Assembly (NCBI RefSeq): GCF_026262505.1
Contig: NC_067207.1
Coordinates: 34,068,082-34,132,081 of the forward strand
Direction: 5' to 3'
Source of the DNA: Trichomonas vaginalis G3
Lineage: Eukaryota > Parabasalia > Trichomonadida > Trichomonadidae
Length of the DNA stretch: 64,000 bases
Shown here: positions 9,498-18,058 of the stretch, piece by piece
Layout of the letters: the number at the start of each line of letters is the position of its first letter
How positions within the stretch are numbered: the stretch's first letter is position 1
Notes under the pieces: model-generated
Told to the model about the DNA's origin: nothing
What the model saw: only the letters and a program-made list of their open reading frames with translations
Database searches by the model: none
Made by a program: the position numbers and the translations under genes

Positions 9498-10076
9498 ATG
9501 TCATTTCCGAAAAATAGAAGCGTAAGTGTTTCAAAAGGTTTAATGGCGGTGGCAGATGTGAAGTTAAATTCACCAACTCAAACAAACAGTCAAAGTGTTA
9601 TTGTCAATGTCAAAGACAGAGATGTTGAAGTGGGGAACCCATACGAAGACGAAGATGGTATAACAATTGTTCCTGTAAAAGAACCAACATATCCTGAAGT
9701 TAACAGAGACTTAAGTTCTGTTGCAGATATTCGAAACGACTACCAACAACTGAAAGACAAACTTCAAACTCAGGAGAAGATTTGTCAAGCTTTAGGTATA
9801 ATGTTAAACTTGGTCGAACACAACCCTGTAAAAGTGAACTCATATGTCATCGCACCTCATGAAGTTTTGAAAGAACTATTGAAACTTTTGACAGAGGCAG
9901 ACGATATAAACATCAAAGAAATAGAACCCGACATTAGTTGCTGTGGTGTTTCATATAATGCCATTGACAAGATATACGTTATGAAAGGAGGTGAAACGTT
10001 GAACTTAAAATATAGTTTCCCAGACGTTATAAAAATATTTGACGACCACAACATTTCATTAAAATTTATTTGCTAA
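9498..10076 (+). CDS. 192-residue Polinton protein, unknown
   Basis: I chose ATG 9498 because it follows the 18-bp divergent spacer; the longer open frame upstream would overlap the opposite gene. The N-terminal third is polar (MSFPKNRSVSVSKGLM), the middle has a predicted coiled coil (RNDYQQLKDKLQTQEKICQALG), and the C-terminal part is mixed with a cysteine pair (DISCCGVSY). It ends 4 bp before the penton-like gene, suggesting co-expression with capsid genes. The family is not recognised. A broken homologue is at 46370-46945. Confidence 0.65.
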   Translation: MSFPKNRSVSVSKGLMAVADVKLNSPTQTNSQSVIVNVKDRDVEVGNPYEDEDGITIVPVKEPTYPEVNRDLSSVADIRNDYQQLKDKLQTQEKICQALGIMLNLVEHNPVKVNSYVIAPHEVLKELLKLLTEADDINIKEIEPDISCCGVSYNAIDKIYVMKGGETLNLKYSFPDVIKIFDDHNISLKFIC

Positions 10077-10080
10077 GTAA

Positions 10081-10877
10081 ATGGCAGAAGACATAATGGT
10101 TTATACTATTACGACTAAAAACCCCGAGTCATATAATTCTATAACAACAAACTTACAAAGTCCTCAAGGACGATATTGTAAACTAACCTTAAACACAATG
10201 ACGACTAAAGCCTGTTTTGCTCTTTTGACACCAGAAGACTTTATTGTTGTGAATGGTAAAAAATACTCCTTTGAAGATACATATTCAGATATACCACCAA
10301 CAGGTTTTGTTGACTTATTTAATACTTTAAGTACGGGTGTAACATGTGCTGCAACTAGAGCAGGTTTCATTATGTTTGGATGTCCGACTGAGTTTACTAT
10401 AAACGATATGAGCTATAATACAAAACTTATTTCTGGTTTTTACTACCAACAGTTTCCTATAACAGGAAAAGGTGTCATACAAGGAATGTCTATTCCATTG
10501 ACATTAAGCACACCAATCTTATATATTGTTTCAAACTTAGGTTCAAAGTGTTATTCGAATGTCGACAGAAACTATTATGACCAAAAGATACTTATGCGTA
10601 TAAACAATACTTTCTCTGCTGGTTTGCCTATTGTTCATTCGAATGCAGAATTTTCAACCTTAGTGAACTCAAACACTTGGCAAGTATAACGTTGACATTA
10701 GTTGACGCAAACTTTGTTCCTGTAAAACTTTTATGTCCTATGTATTTGTCAATGACGGCAGAAAGTTTCGAATTGGAAGATGCAACTGGTGAAAGTATTG
10801 TATTACAAGAACAACTTCAACAACAAATAGCTCAAGAACAACAAATGCAACAAATGGAACAAGAAAGTCAAGAATAA
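10081..10877 (+). pseudogene. Penton-like minor capsid protein, broken copy
   Basis: This is probably the single-jelly-roll vertex (penton) protein of the Polinton virion. It is beta-rich with little charge (e.g. KLTLNTMTTKACFALLTPEDF), ends with the LTLVDANFVPVKLL segment typical of minor capsid C-termini, and closes with a glutamine-rich tail (EQLQQQIAQEQQMQQ). It lies directly before the helicase gene. The frame is interrupted. Assignment is by fold-like pattern and gene order only. A homologue is at 46950-47736. Confidence 0.5.
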
Positions 10878-10907
10878 AAAAATAATATTTTTTTTATTTT
10901 TATAAAA

Positions 10908-12141
10908 ATGTACAGAATAGATGTTTCAGATTTTTATGACTTCCAAGCATTCAGAAATATGTGTCCATTTCGAGACTATAACAAAGCAGTCGAGAATTTG
11001 AAACGTTTAGTCATTTATGTCGACTCTGCCCCAGAATGTTATGTTATGAAAGAATGGGATGTAGTCTTTAACAAACCTAAAGCGACAATAGTTTCAGAAC
11101 AAGAATGTAGACAGAAACTTAAGAAAATAAAAGTCGTACAAGTTGGCATGAAGATGTTAGATGCTTGGGATATTTTATTGTCAAAGTTAGAAGATTTTTC
11201 AGTTCGAGGTATAAAGTTTTATACACCTTCTCCAAACTTCTATTCTATCTTCACTGGATATAAATATGAACAAGTAGAATGGAAAGAAAATATTATAGAA
11301 GCTTGGTTAGACCATGTCAAAGAAATTATATGCAATGGAAACGAAAAGGTTTATGAGTATATCTTATGTTGGTTTGCAAACATCTTACAACATCCAAGTG
11401 CTAAGAATGAAACTGCTCTCATTATAATTGGAAAACAAGGAACAGGTAAGAACACATTCTTTACAGATATCTTATGCAAACTGTTAGAAGGTTATTCGAA
11501 CCCTAATATGACAAACTTAAAAACATCTGCGGTAAATTTAACTCTTCAATTGAGAATATGAAACTTATAGTTTGCAATGAACTTCAAAGTATAGATACAA
11601 CAAAAATTTTGAACTCAGATGCTTTGAAGAGTCTTATAACAGACAAAGTTGGAGTTGTTGAAAGAAAGTATAAAGACTCAAGAGTTTGTGAGAATGTTGC
11701 AAACTTCATTATGGTTTCAAACAATGCTGTTCCGATGAAGTTAGAAAGTTCTGACAGAGATATGTAGTTGTTAGAACGTCAGATTCTCATATGCAAGATA
11801 CTGAATATTTTGACGCTTTGTCAGAATGTTTGACATCTGACTTTTACAACCACTTGTTCTCATATTTCATGACATTAGATATTTCTAAGTTCAATCCAAG
11901 ACAAATTCCACATACCGAAGAGAGACAAACATTGTTAGAAGCAAACAAGAGTGTATATGAACTGTTCATAGATGAAACTGACTTTGTGTCATTAGATGAA
12001 AGGTCATTGTACGATTCGTATAAACAATATTGTCAAGAATATGGTTATATGGCAGCTTCTAAACGAACATTCTTGGCAAATGTCAAAACTCTTTTAGACG
12101 TACAGAATGGTGTATATACAAAGAAAAAATTTTCTGAGTAA
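10908..12141 (+). pseudogene. SF3 helicase (D5-like), broken copy
   Basis: Superfamily 3 helicases unwind viral DNA ahead of the polymerase. Motifs visible: Walker A GKQGTGKN near 11430, the Walker B-like LIVCNEL, and the sensor-type FIMVSNNAVPM near 11710. The N-terminal third has no recognised primase motif. The gene follows a TATTTTTATAAAA box immediately before its ATG. It is broken here in about two places; the copy in B (47765-49000) is more open. The family is the one seen in poxviruses, virophages and similar DNA viruses. Confidence 0.8.
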
Positions 12142-12177
12142 ATTTTAAAAAAGTATTTTTTTATCCGATAGAAAAAG

Positions 12178-12597
12178 ATGGCAAAATTCATCTCAGTAAA
12201 TAAGTATATGTCAGGACTTAAAGAAGAACTAGACCCATTCACATATTTGAATGTTTACTTCTACCATTTTGAAAAGTCTTCATTCAGCAAAGTTTGGAAC
12301 ATCGAACCAGTTAAGTTTGCTATTGTGACTAAAAATGGTGCGAAATTTGAAGACTTAGACATAGAAGGTTTGTTAACAGTCAAAGAAAATTTTGACAGAA
12401 AGTTCTCAAACCTTAAAGAAGGCAAAGCATACAAACTTGTTATACCTTATGAACCAAAGAAGGCAGACGACTATGAATATTATGAGTCTAAAGTTGTAGA
12501 AGTTCAAGGTAAATTGGGTAAAAAGATTTTAGAGTCTAAGCCAGTGTTTGCTCCTAAAGAGGAAGAGAACATTGACATTGACCCAGAAATGTTCTAA
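12178..12597 (+). CDS. 139-residue Polinton protein between helicase and ATPase, unknown
   Basis: Soluble protein, with aromatic and beta-rich N-terminal half (DPFTYLNVYFYHFEKSSFSKVW) and an acidic C-terminus (EEENIDIDPEMF). The acidic tail and beta-rich body recall small single-stranded-DNA-binding proteins, which would suit its place next to the helicase, but I see no diagnostic motif and do not assign it. Preceded by TTTTTTTATCCGATAGAAA. A broken homologue is at 49659-50076, there separated from the helicase by an HNH gene. Confidence 0.65.
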   Translation: MAKFISVNKYMSGLKEELDPFTYLNVYFYHFEKSSFSKVWNIEPVKFAIVTKNGAKFEDLDIEGLLTVKENFDRKFSNLKEGKAYKLVIPYEPKKADDYEYYESKVVEVQGKLGKKILESKPVFAPKEEENIDIDPEMF

Positions 12598-12613
12598 AAA
12601 TAAAATTTTATTT

Positions 12614-13072
12614 TTACATGTCAAATTTCTTCTTCGGTGGAACTGGCTCTGGTTCAGGTTCTTTCTTCTCTTCTTCTACTTTCTTTTCTTTCTTTTCTCT
12701 CTTCTTCTTTTCTGGTGGAGTTATGTCAAACTTCTCAGAACCATATTTTTGTAAAAGTTCTTTGTCCTTTAATAGCTCTTCTATTCTGTTTTCTATTTCA
12801 TCTTCAAGAACAGCGCATGTGTCATCTTTGCATTCTAAGAATTTTTGTTGGACTTCATCTTTCCAATCGGCGTCATCTCTGTCAACAAGTCTGTCATTGA
12901 CAAACTTAAAGACTGCTCTGCTTAATGTTTTATGGTTCTTGTCATATTCACAGAAACAGAACTTTAGAACAAATTCACCTTTCTTGTTTACACTATGTAA
13001 GATTTTATGGTCGACAGATGTTTTACTGTCAAAAAGTTTGTCTCGAATATAGATAGCGAAATCGCTAGACAT
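12614..13072 (-). CDS. 152-residue Polinton protein with charged tail, unknown
   Basis: N-terminal 100 residues are globular (MSSDFAIYIRDKLFDSKTS; an FCFCEYDKNHK cysteine pair) and helical after that. The last 40 residues are alternating lysine, glutamate and proline (KKKREKKEKKVEEEKKEPEP). It is divergent from the packaging ATPase gene with 36 bp between the start codons. The family is not recognised. A broken homologue is at 50097-50549. Confidence 0.65.
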   Translation of the reverse strand: MSSDFAIYIRDKLFDSKTSVDHKILHSVNKKGEFVLKFCFCEYDKNHKTLSRAVFKFVNDRLVDRDDADWKDEVQQKFLECKDDTCAVLEDEIENRIEELLKDKELLQKYGSEKFDITPPEKKKREKKEKKVEEEKKEPEPEPVPPKKKFDM

Positions 13073-13108
13073 TTTCTAAAAGATAAAAATTTTAATTTTT
13101 CTAAAAAT

Positions 13109-13984
13109 ATGTTAGAAAAAAAGTTTGCTGACATTGACAAAAAATTTGAGAATGTTTTAAATAAGAACAAGAGGAAGTTAGAAAATGCTCAGATAAAACC
13201 TATACATGACAAGTTCTTATTTGCTCAGAATGGTATAACAGGTCTAATTGCACCACCTGGGTCGGGTAAGACTTTCACTTATCTTAAAATGGCTGCACAA
13301 CAACAAGAACTAGATGAGAAGAACCCATTCTATGAGTTGGTTGTTATTTGTTCGACTTCTGGTCAATTTGACCAAACCGTCAATTCGTTCAAAGATATTA
13401 TAAAGAAGTCTAAGTTAGTATGTATAAAAGACTCTGAGTTGTTAGATTGGATAAAGAAGTACCAAAGAAGAGTTTTGAAGTATAATGCTATAAATGAGTA
13501 TATAAATTCTAAGTTCAAAGACCCAAATGAGGAAATGCAGAGAATATTAGAGAAGAAACACTTCAGAAACAAACAGAAAGAGATAGAATACATTTCGAAG
13601 AAATTGCAATCTTACGATTGGAAGACTTACCCCCATAGGTGTCTTCTTATCTTAGATGACTTTGCTTCTCATCCTTTGTTAAAGAATAGAGAACAAGATA
13701 TGTGTCGAATTCTTAAGAAGCTCAGACACTTTAACATTTCAGTTGTCATTTGTGTACAGACAGCCAAGAGTTTAAGTAAGGATGTAAAGAGAATACTTAC
13801 TGACATAATACTTTTCCCAGGATTGTCCGAAGACGATTTCATGGAACTTATGAAAGAGTCCATGGCAGGTAAGTTTGACAGATATGAACTATGGGAGAAG
13901 TATAAAGTCATACAAGACCCTCATACTTCTTTCAGAATTCATATCTACGCAAACAAAGTTCAAATTGTAAAAAGTCAAGCTTGA
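13109..13984 (+). CDS. Genome-packaging ATPase (FtsK/HerA, A32-like)
   Basis: This ATPase drives viral DNA into the capsid. Walker A APPGSGKT is at residues 48-55, Walker B CLLILDDFA at about 178-186, followed by ISVVICVQTAKSL, which fits the A32-like arginine-finger/sensor region. Length 291 is typical for Polinton ATPases. I place the start at ATG 13109, just after CTAAAAAT; a longer frame from 13007 would run through the opposite gene. The open frame is whole and nearly identical to B (50586-51461), which suggests both are young. Confidence 0.88.
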   Translation: MLEKKFADIDKKFENVLNKNKRKLENAQIKPIHDKFLFAQNGITGLIAPPGSGKTFTYLKMAAQQQELDEKNPFYELVVICSTSGQFDQTVNSFKDIIKKSKLVCIKDSELLDWIKKYQRRVLKYNAINEYINSKFKDPNEEMQRILEKKHFRNKQKEIEYISKKLQSYDWKTYPHRCLLILDDFASHPLLKNREQDMCRILKKLRHFNISVVICVQTAKSLSKDVKRILTDIILFPGLSEDDFMELMKESMAGKFDRYELWEKYKVIQDPHTSFRIHIYANKVQIVKSQA

Positions 13985-15049
13985 AAATTAAATGTTTAGT
14001 CTTAGTAAGTCTGTTGTGGTGCTGGGGTTGTCGGTTCTTCTGGCTTTGGAAGGCATTCAGGAAGAGGAACGTCAGTCATCCGTTTGTATCCTGTCGGAAG
14101 GAAGAACTTTTCCAGTTGTCGGGAAATTTTTTTCCAGTTGTCGGGAAATTTTTTTCCAGTTGTCCGTCCGTAAAGCATTCAAATTTTCGAAAATTGAGAA
14201 CTTTTTGGTCGACCTTCAGAAAAATATTTTCCAGTTGTCGGGAAAAATTTTTCCAGTTGTCGGGAAAATATTTTCCTGTCGGATGGAAGAACTTGGAATG
14301 CCAGAAGGATTTGACGAGGCAATTTACCTTATAGAGCTACCTGAGCCATCTGAAGTCAAGCTTGAAAAATAAAGATTGAAATTTACTCTTCCTCTTTGAA
14401 GTTGTCGAAATACTCTGTTATTTTTTCCTTTAACAATGGCAAATATACTATATTTTACTTAAAAATATGCAAGCGGCTCATAGCTCAGTGGTATGGACTA
14501 CCTCGTTACAGGTGTCGAAGACCTCGGTTCAAATCCCGATTCGCGCAGGTTTTTTCCTTTTATGCAGTGAAATTTCATGTACATATTTACTTTGGTGTTA
14601 GACCCTAGTGAAGAAAATAGAACGATAGGAGTTTACATTTGTAAGGCTGGACGATAAAATTTACTGACTGACGTCAGTCATCCGTTTGTGTCCTGTCGGA
14701 AGGAAGAACTTTTCCTGTCGGAAGGAAGAACTTTTCCTGTCGGATGGAAAAATTTTCCAGTTGTCCGTCCGTAAAGCATTCAAATTTTCGAAAATTGAGA
14801 ACTTTTTGGTCGACCTTCAGAAAAATATTTTCCAGTTGTCGGGAAAATTTTTTCCAGTTGTCGGGAAATTTTTTTCCAGTTGTCGGGAAAATATTTTCCT
14901 GTCGGAAGGAAGAACTCTTCCAGTTGTCGGGAAAATATTTTCCTGTCGGATGGAAGAACTTGGAATGCCAGAAGGATTTGACGAGGCAATTTACCGTATA
15001 GAGCTACCTGAGCCATTTGAAGTCAAGCTTGAAAAATAAAGATTGAAAT
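13985..15049. repeat. CCAGTTGTCGGGAAA arrays with a 600-bp direct duplication
   Basis: This stretch holds many copies of a TTTTTCCAGTTGTCGGGAAA-type unit mixed with CCTGTCGGAAGGAAGAA units (14100-14290 and 14690-14960). A block starting at about 14068 recurs about 604 bp later at about 14672, and 14390-14448 repeats the 3' end of the KilA-N gene at 15055 onward. Because unit lengths permit it, several frames on both strands stay open, but I see no convincing gene. The tRNA-like sequence lies in the middle. A shorter array is at 51475-51940. Confidence 0.75.
14473..14548 (+). tRNA. Degenerate tRNA-like sequence
   Basis: It has a D-arm-like TAGCTCAGTGGTA and a T-arm-like GGTTCAAATCC at the right distance, with an ACCT/AGGT stem between them. 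The acceptor and T stems pair imperfectly and the anticodon loop is not regular, so I regard it as a tRNA relic and do not assign an amino acid. It lies between the two halves of the duplicated repeat block. Confidence 0.35.
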
Positions 15050-15874
15050 TTACCCTACTTGTTTGAAGTTGTCGAAATATTCTGTTATTTTTTCCTTTAA
15101 CAATGGCAAATCTTCTTTGAAGGTAAAAATTGTACAACCTTTAATATCATAGTGTGTTTGAGGTAAAGTATCTTGAACTATTTGTTTAACTTGTTCATTC
15201 GGTGTCATTGAAATCGGTAAGTTTTCGCGATAGAACCAATTTCTGTCAGATTTGTAAATCTTAGCAAGGTCGTAAAAGCTTTTGTTGTTTCTTCTGACTA
15301 AATGCAACATAACCATATCTCTGTCTTCTTCATTCTCCAACTCTTCAGTATAAATCATATACTTATAGTTCTTTTCCTTTCCTTTTGGTACTGAACGCGG
15401 TATTCTTTTCTGTATGCTTTTATCTTTTGCTTCAATGACTTCATCTTTTGCTTGAAGTTTCTTTTCCATTTCTTCACGTTCTTGTCTGTGAAGTTCGTCA
15501 AGAAGTTTGCAAATATAACAAGCATAACGAGGTGAAGCCCACATTGCTACAGCATTTACTAATAGTCTATGTACATACCAACCTCTCAAACCAGGAGCCA
15601 AATTTTTACGATTTTCGTACGGAATCTCTTCTCTCGGTTTTCCGAGGGAAGCAATCATATGAGGAAATTCTTCTAAAAGTTCTTGTGTGCTTTGGTTTTC
15701 AAACCAATGATATGCTTGGTATCTGGAGAAAATAAATAAAAATAAAACTAACGTTATTTTTTCATTTTGTGAAAACTCATGAATTTTATACAGAATTCGG
15801 CAAAAATAAAGTTTAGGGTAGAAGGGTATATCTAACCTCTTTTCTAACCTCTTTTCTAACCTCTTTTCTAACAT
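15050..15874 (-). CDS. KilA-N domain protein with DUF3627-like C-terminus
   Basis: KilA-N proteins are DNA-binding proteins of phages and large DNA viruses. The KilA-N core is visible in LRGWYVHRLLVNAVAMWASPRYACYI, followed by a coiled coil (EREEMEKKLQAKDEVIEAKD) and a C-terminal domain (YKYMIYTEELENEEDRDM, NKSFYDLAKIYKSDRNW) resembling DUF3627 of viral KilA-N proteins. From about 15050 to 15720 it matches 51941-52768 of B closely. Upstream of that, the frame reads into the iteron array, so the start shown is uncertain and the copy should be regarded as altered. Confidence 0.75.
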   Translation of the reverse strand: MLEKRLEKRLEKRLDIPFYPKLYFCRILYKIHEFSQNEKITLVLFLFIFSRYQAYHWFENQSTQELLEEFPHMIASLGKPREEIPYENRKNLAPGLRGWYVHRLLVNAVAMWASPRYACYICKLLDELHRQEREEMEKKLQAKDEVIEAKDKSIQKRIPRSVPKGKEKNYKYMIYTEELENEEDRDMVMLHLVRRNNKSFYDLAKIYKSDRNWFYRENLPISMTPNEQVKQIVQDTLPQTHYDIKGCTIFTFKEDLPLLKEKITEYFDNFKQVG

Positions 15875-16450
15875 GGTCTAAAACACACAAAACTCATGAA
15901 TTTTACTTAAAAATATGCAACCGCCGGAATTCAGACTGTTGCTATATTCTTCACAAAATGCTTGTTTTGAGGTCGAGCCACTTTTGGCTCCACCGTATTC
16001 TTTCAACCAAAACTCATGAATTTTATACAGAATTCGGCAAAAATAAAGTTTAGGGTAGAAGGGTATATCTAACCTCTTTTCTAACCTCTTTTCTAACATG
16101 GTCTAAAACACACAAAACTCATGAATTTTATACAGAATTTCCTCTCAAACCATTTGGCAAATTTTTACGGTTTTCATAGAGTTTTGGCGACCCCGAAAAA
16201 AGTCTGTCTCGCTGTGCTTCACTGTTTTCAGCAAAAATAATGTTTAGGGTAGAAGGGTATATCTACCCCGTTTTCTAACCTCTTTTCTAACCTCTTTTCT
16301 AACATGGTCAAAAACACACAAAACTCATGAATTTTGTGCTGAATTCAGCAAAAATAATGTTTAGGGTAGAAAAAATAAAGTTTAGGGTAGAAGGGTATAT
16401 CTACCCCGTTTTCTAACCTCTTTTCTAACCTCTTTTCTAACATGGTCTAA
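15826..16450. repeat. Left iteron array (GGTTAGAAAAGA type) with KilA-N debris
   Basis: At least four clusters of a 12-bp unit (here read as TCTTTTCTAACC) end in GGGTAGAAGGGTATATCTA. They occur at about 15830-15872, 16060-16098, 16240-16305 and 16370-16443. Between them recur AAAACTCATGAATTTTA segments and short pieces of KilA-N coding sequence (15930-16010). The orientation is opposite to the array right of the 304-residue gene. No intact gene lies in 15875-16547. Confidence 0.8.
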
Positions 16451-16547
16451 AACACACAAAACTCATGAATTTTCATGAATTTCCTTAAGATAGAAAAAAT
16501 AAAACTAACTTTATTTTTATTTATTTTTTTATTTTTATTGTAAGAAC

Positions 16548-17462
16548 ATGTTAGCAACAACTTCACCAAACTCTTTAGTTATGAATCCAACATCTATGTT
16601 AGTAGAGATGAAAAGCTTCATTCCTTCTTCATATACTTTTGAGACAGAAATACAAAGAATAAAGCAAGAACTTTTAACAAGTAATTTAGACTGTTGTGCG
16701 AAAGATGAAGAAAATGAACAGTATCTTTACGACATGCAGGACATTATTGACCATTTACCCAAATTGCCTGAAATCCAACAACAAAAGCTCACTATTCCTG
16801 AATTCGATGAAATAGAAGTAAAAACAACTGACTCAGTTGAAATAAAGAAGTTCATACGTAAAGTAAATTATGAGTTTCTAGGATATCATTGCAACCATAA
16901 GGTTATGGACAAAGATTGCGATATGGTATATAAGAATGTTTCTGACATATATAAATCGGAGGAGTTTAAGACCTACGACAACTTTGTTTCATTAGTTGCA
17001 AAATGTGTATGGCAGATAAGAAATAAAGATAGAAGAGGTAAAGTATGGAATGGACAAATAAAACCAACAACTTTTGAGTTAAAGAAAACCATTGACGCCT
17101 TAGTTGTTCTAGCAGGTCAAATTTCAATGTATAACGCAAAAATGAACCCACAATGTTCTAAATGTAAAGCAGCAATAAGGAAATATAACTACTCCGTCAA
17201 AGAGATAGAACGTATGAGAAACGACTATGCTGACTTAAAGAAAGAAGTAGAGAAACCAGCAGAAGATAAAATGGACATATTGGCATTTCTAAACAAAAAC
17301 TATCCAACAGTTGACGATTTCCTATTATCTGATGTCAAGAAGAAATATAAAGATACATTCAATATTGTGAAAACTTTTGACATACTGACAGAGGAAATCG
17401 AAGCTACGAAGCTGTTTAGAATCTCACGAATTCACAATGTTTACCATGTAAAACGGTTATAA
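16548..17462 (+). CDS. 304-residue accessory protein with CxxC motif, plus orientation
   Basis: The family is not recognised. Residues 1-110 are helical and polar, the middle carries HCNHKVMDKDCDM, and a NPQCSKCKAA motif near 200 could bind zinc with these residues. A coiled coil (VKEIERMRNDYADLKKEVEKP) follows, then a compact C-terminal domain ending HNVYHVKRL. It is preceded by TATTTTTATTGTAAGAAC just before ATG. It is flanked on both sides by inverted iteron arrays. In B the same gene (53918-54832) lies on the opposite strand relative to its neighbours. The open frame is whole. Confidence 0.75.
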   Translation: MLATTSPNSLVMNPTSMLVEMKSFIPSSYTFETEIQRIKQELLTSNLDCCAKDEENEQYLYDMQDIIDHLPKLPEIQQQKLTIPEFDEIEVKTTDSVEIKKFIRKVNYEFLGYHCNHKVMDKDCDMVYKNVSDIYKSEEFKTYDNFVSLVAKCVWQIRNKDRRGKVWNGQIKPTTFELKKTIDALVVLAGQISMYNAKMNPQCSKCKAAIRKYNYSVKEIERMRNDYADLKKEVEKPAEDKMDILAFLNKNYPTVDDFLLSDVKKKYKDTFNIVKTFDILTEEIEATKLFRISRIHNVYHVKRL

Positions 17463-17469
17463 ATAAAGA

Positions 17470-18058
17470 GGGTAGAAAAGAGGTTAGAAAAGAGGTTAGA
17501 TATACCCTTCTACCCTAAAAGTATTTTTCAATACTTTTTCAGCACTTTTCCGTAGTTATATATGAAAGACAATTCGAGATAAAAGTCACAGTACAATGGG
17601 TAGAAAAGAGGTTAGAAAAGAGGTTAGAAAACGGGGTAGATATACCCTTCTACCCTAAAAGTATTTTTCAATACTTTTTCAGCACTTTTCCGTAGTTATA
17701 TATGAAAGACAATTCGAGATAAAAGTCACAGTACAATGGGTAGAAAAGAGGTTAGAAAAGAGGTTAGATATACCCTTCTACCCTAAAAGTATTTTTCAAT
17801 ACTTTTTCAGCACTTTTCCGTAGTTATATATGAAAGACAATTCGAGATAAAAGTCACAGTACAATGGGTAGAAAAGAGGTTAGAAAAGAGGTTAGAAAAC
17901 GGGGTAGATATACCCTTCTACCCTAAACATTATTTTTTCTATCTTAAGGAAATGTTAAAAATAAATTGTTTTCATGAGTTTTCTACGATGGTAGAAAAGA
18001 GGTTAGAAAAGAGGTTAGAAAAGAGGTTAGATATACCCTTCTACCCTAAAAGTATTTT
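17470..18058. repeat. Right iteron array with repeated gene tails
   Basis: Four units start at 17470, 17598, 17738 and 17866 (spacing 128, 140, 128). The first three contain AGGTTAGAAAAG iterons, the GGTTAGATATACCC palindrome-like core, and about 83 bp copied from the 3' end of the neighbouring 286-residue gene (18050-18130). The fourth starts with iterons but leads into a different spacer. A last iteron cluster (17990-18050) joins the real gene end. Confidence 0.85.

Noticed and set aside
12618-13052. 144-codon Ser/Phe-rich plus-strand frame
   Set aside because: It is the antisense reading of the lysine/glutamate-rich tail gene at 12614-13072.
13986-14372. Open frames of 117-126 codons through the CCAGTTGTCGGGAAA array
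   Set aside because: Several frames on both strands are open because of the repeat unit lengths; the reading is dominated by the repeat and no start leader is present.
13985-18058. CRISPR-like array
   Set aside because: Units are contiguous or variable in spacing, there are no unique spacers of constant length, and the setting is eukaryotic.
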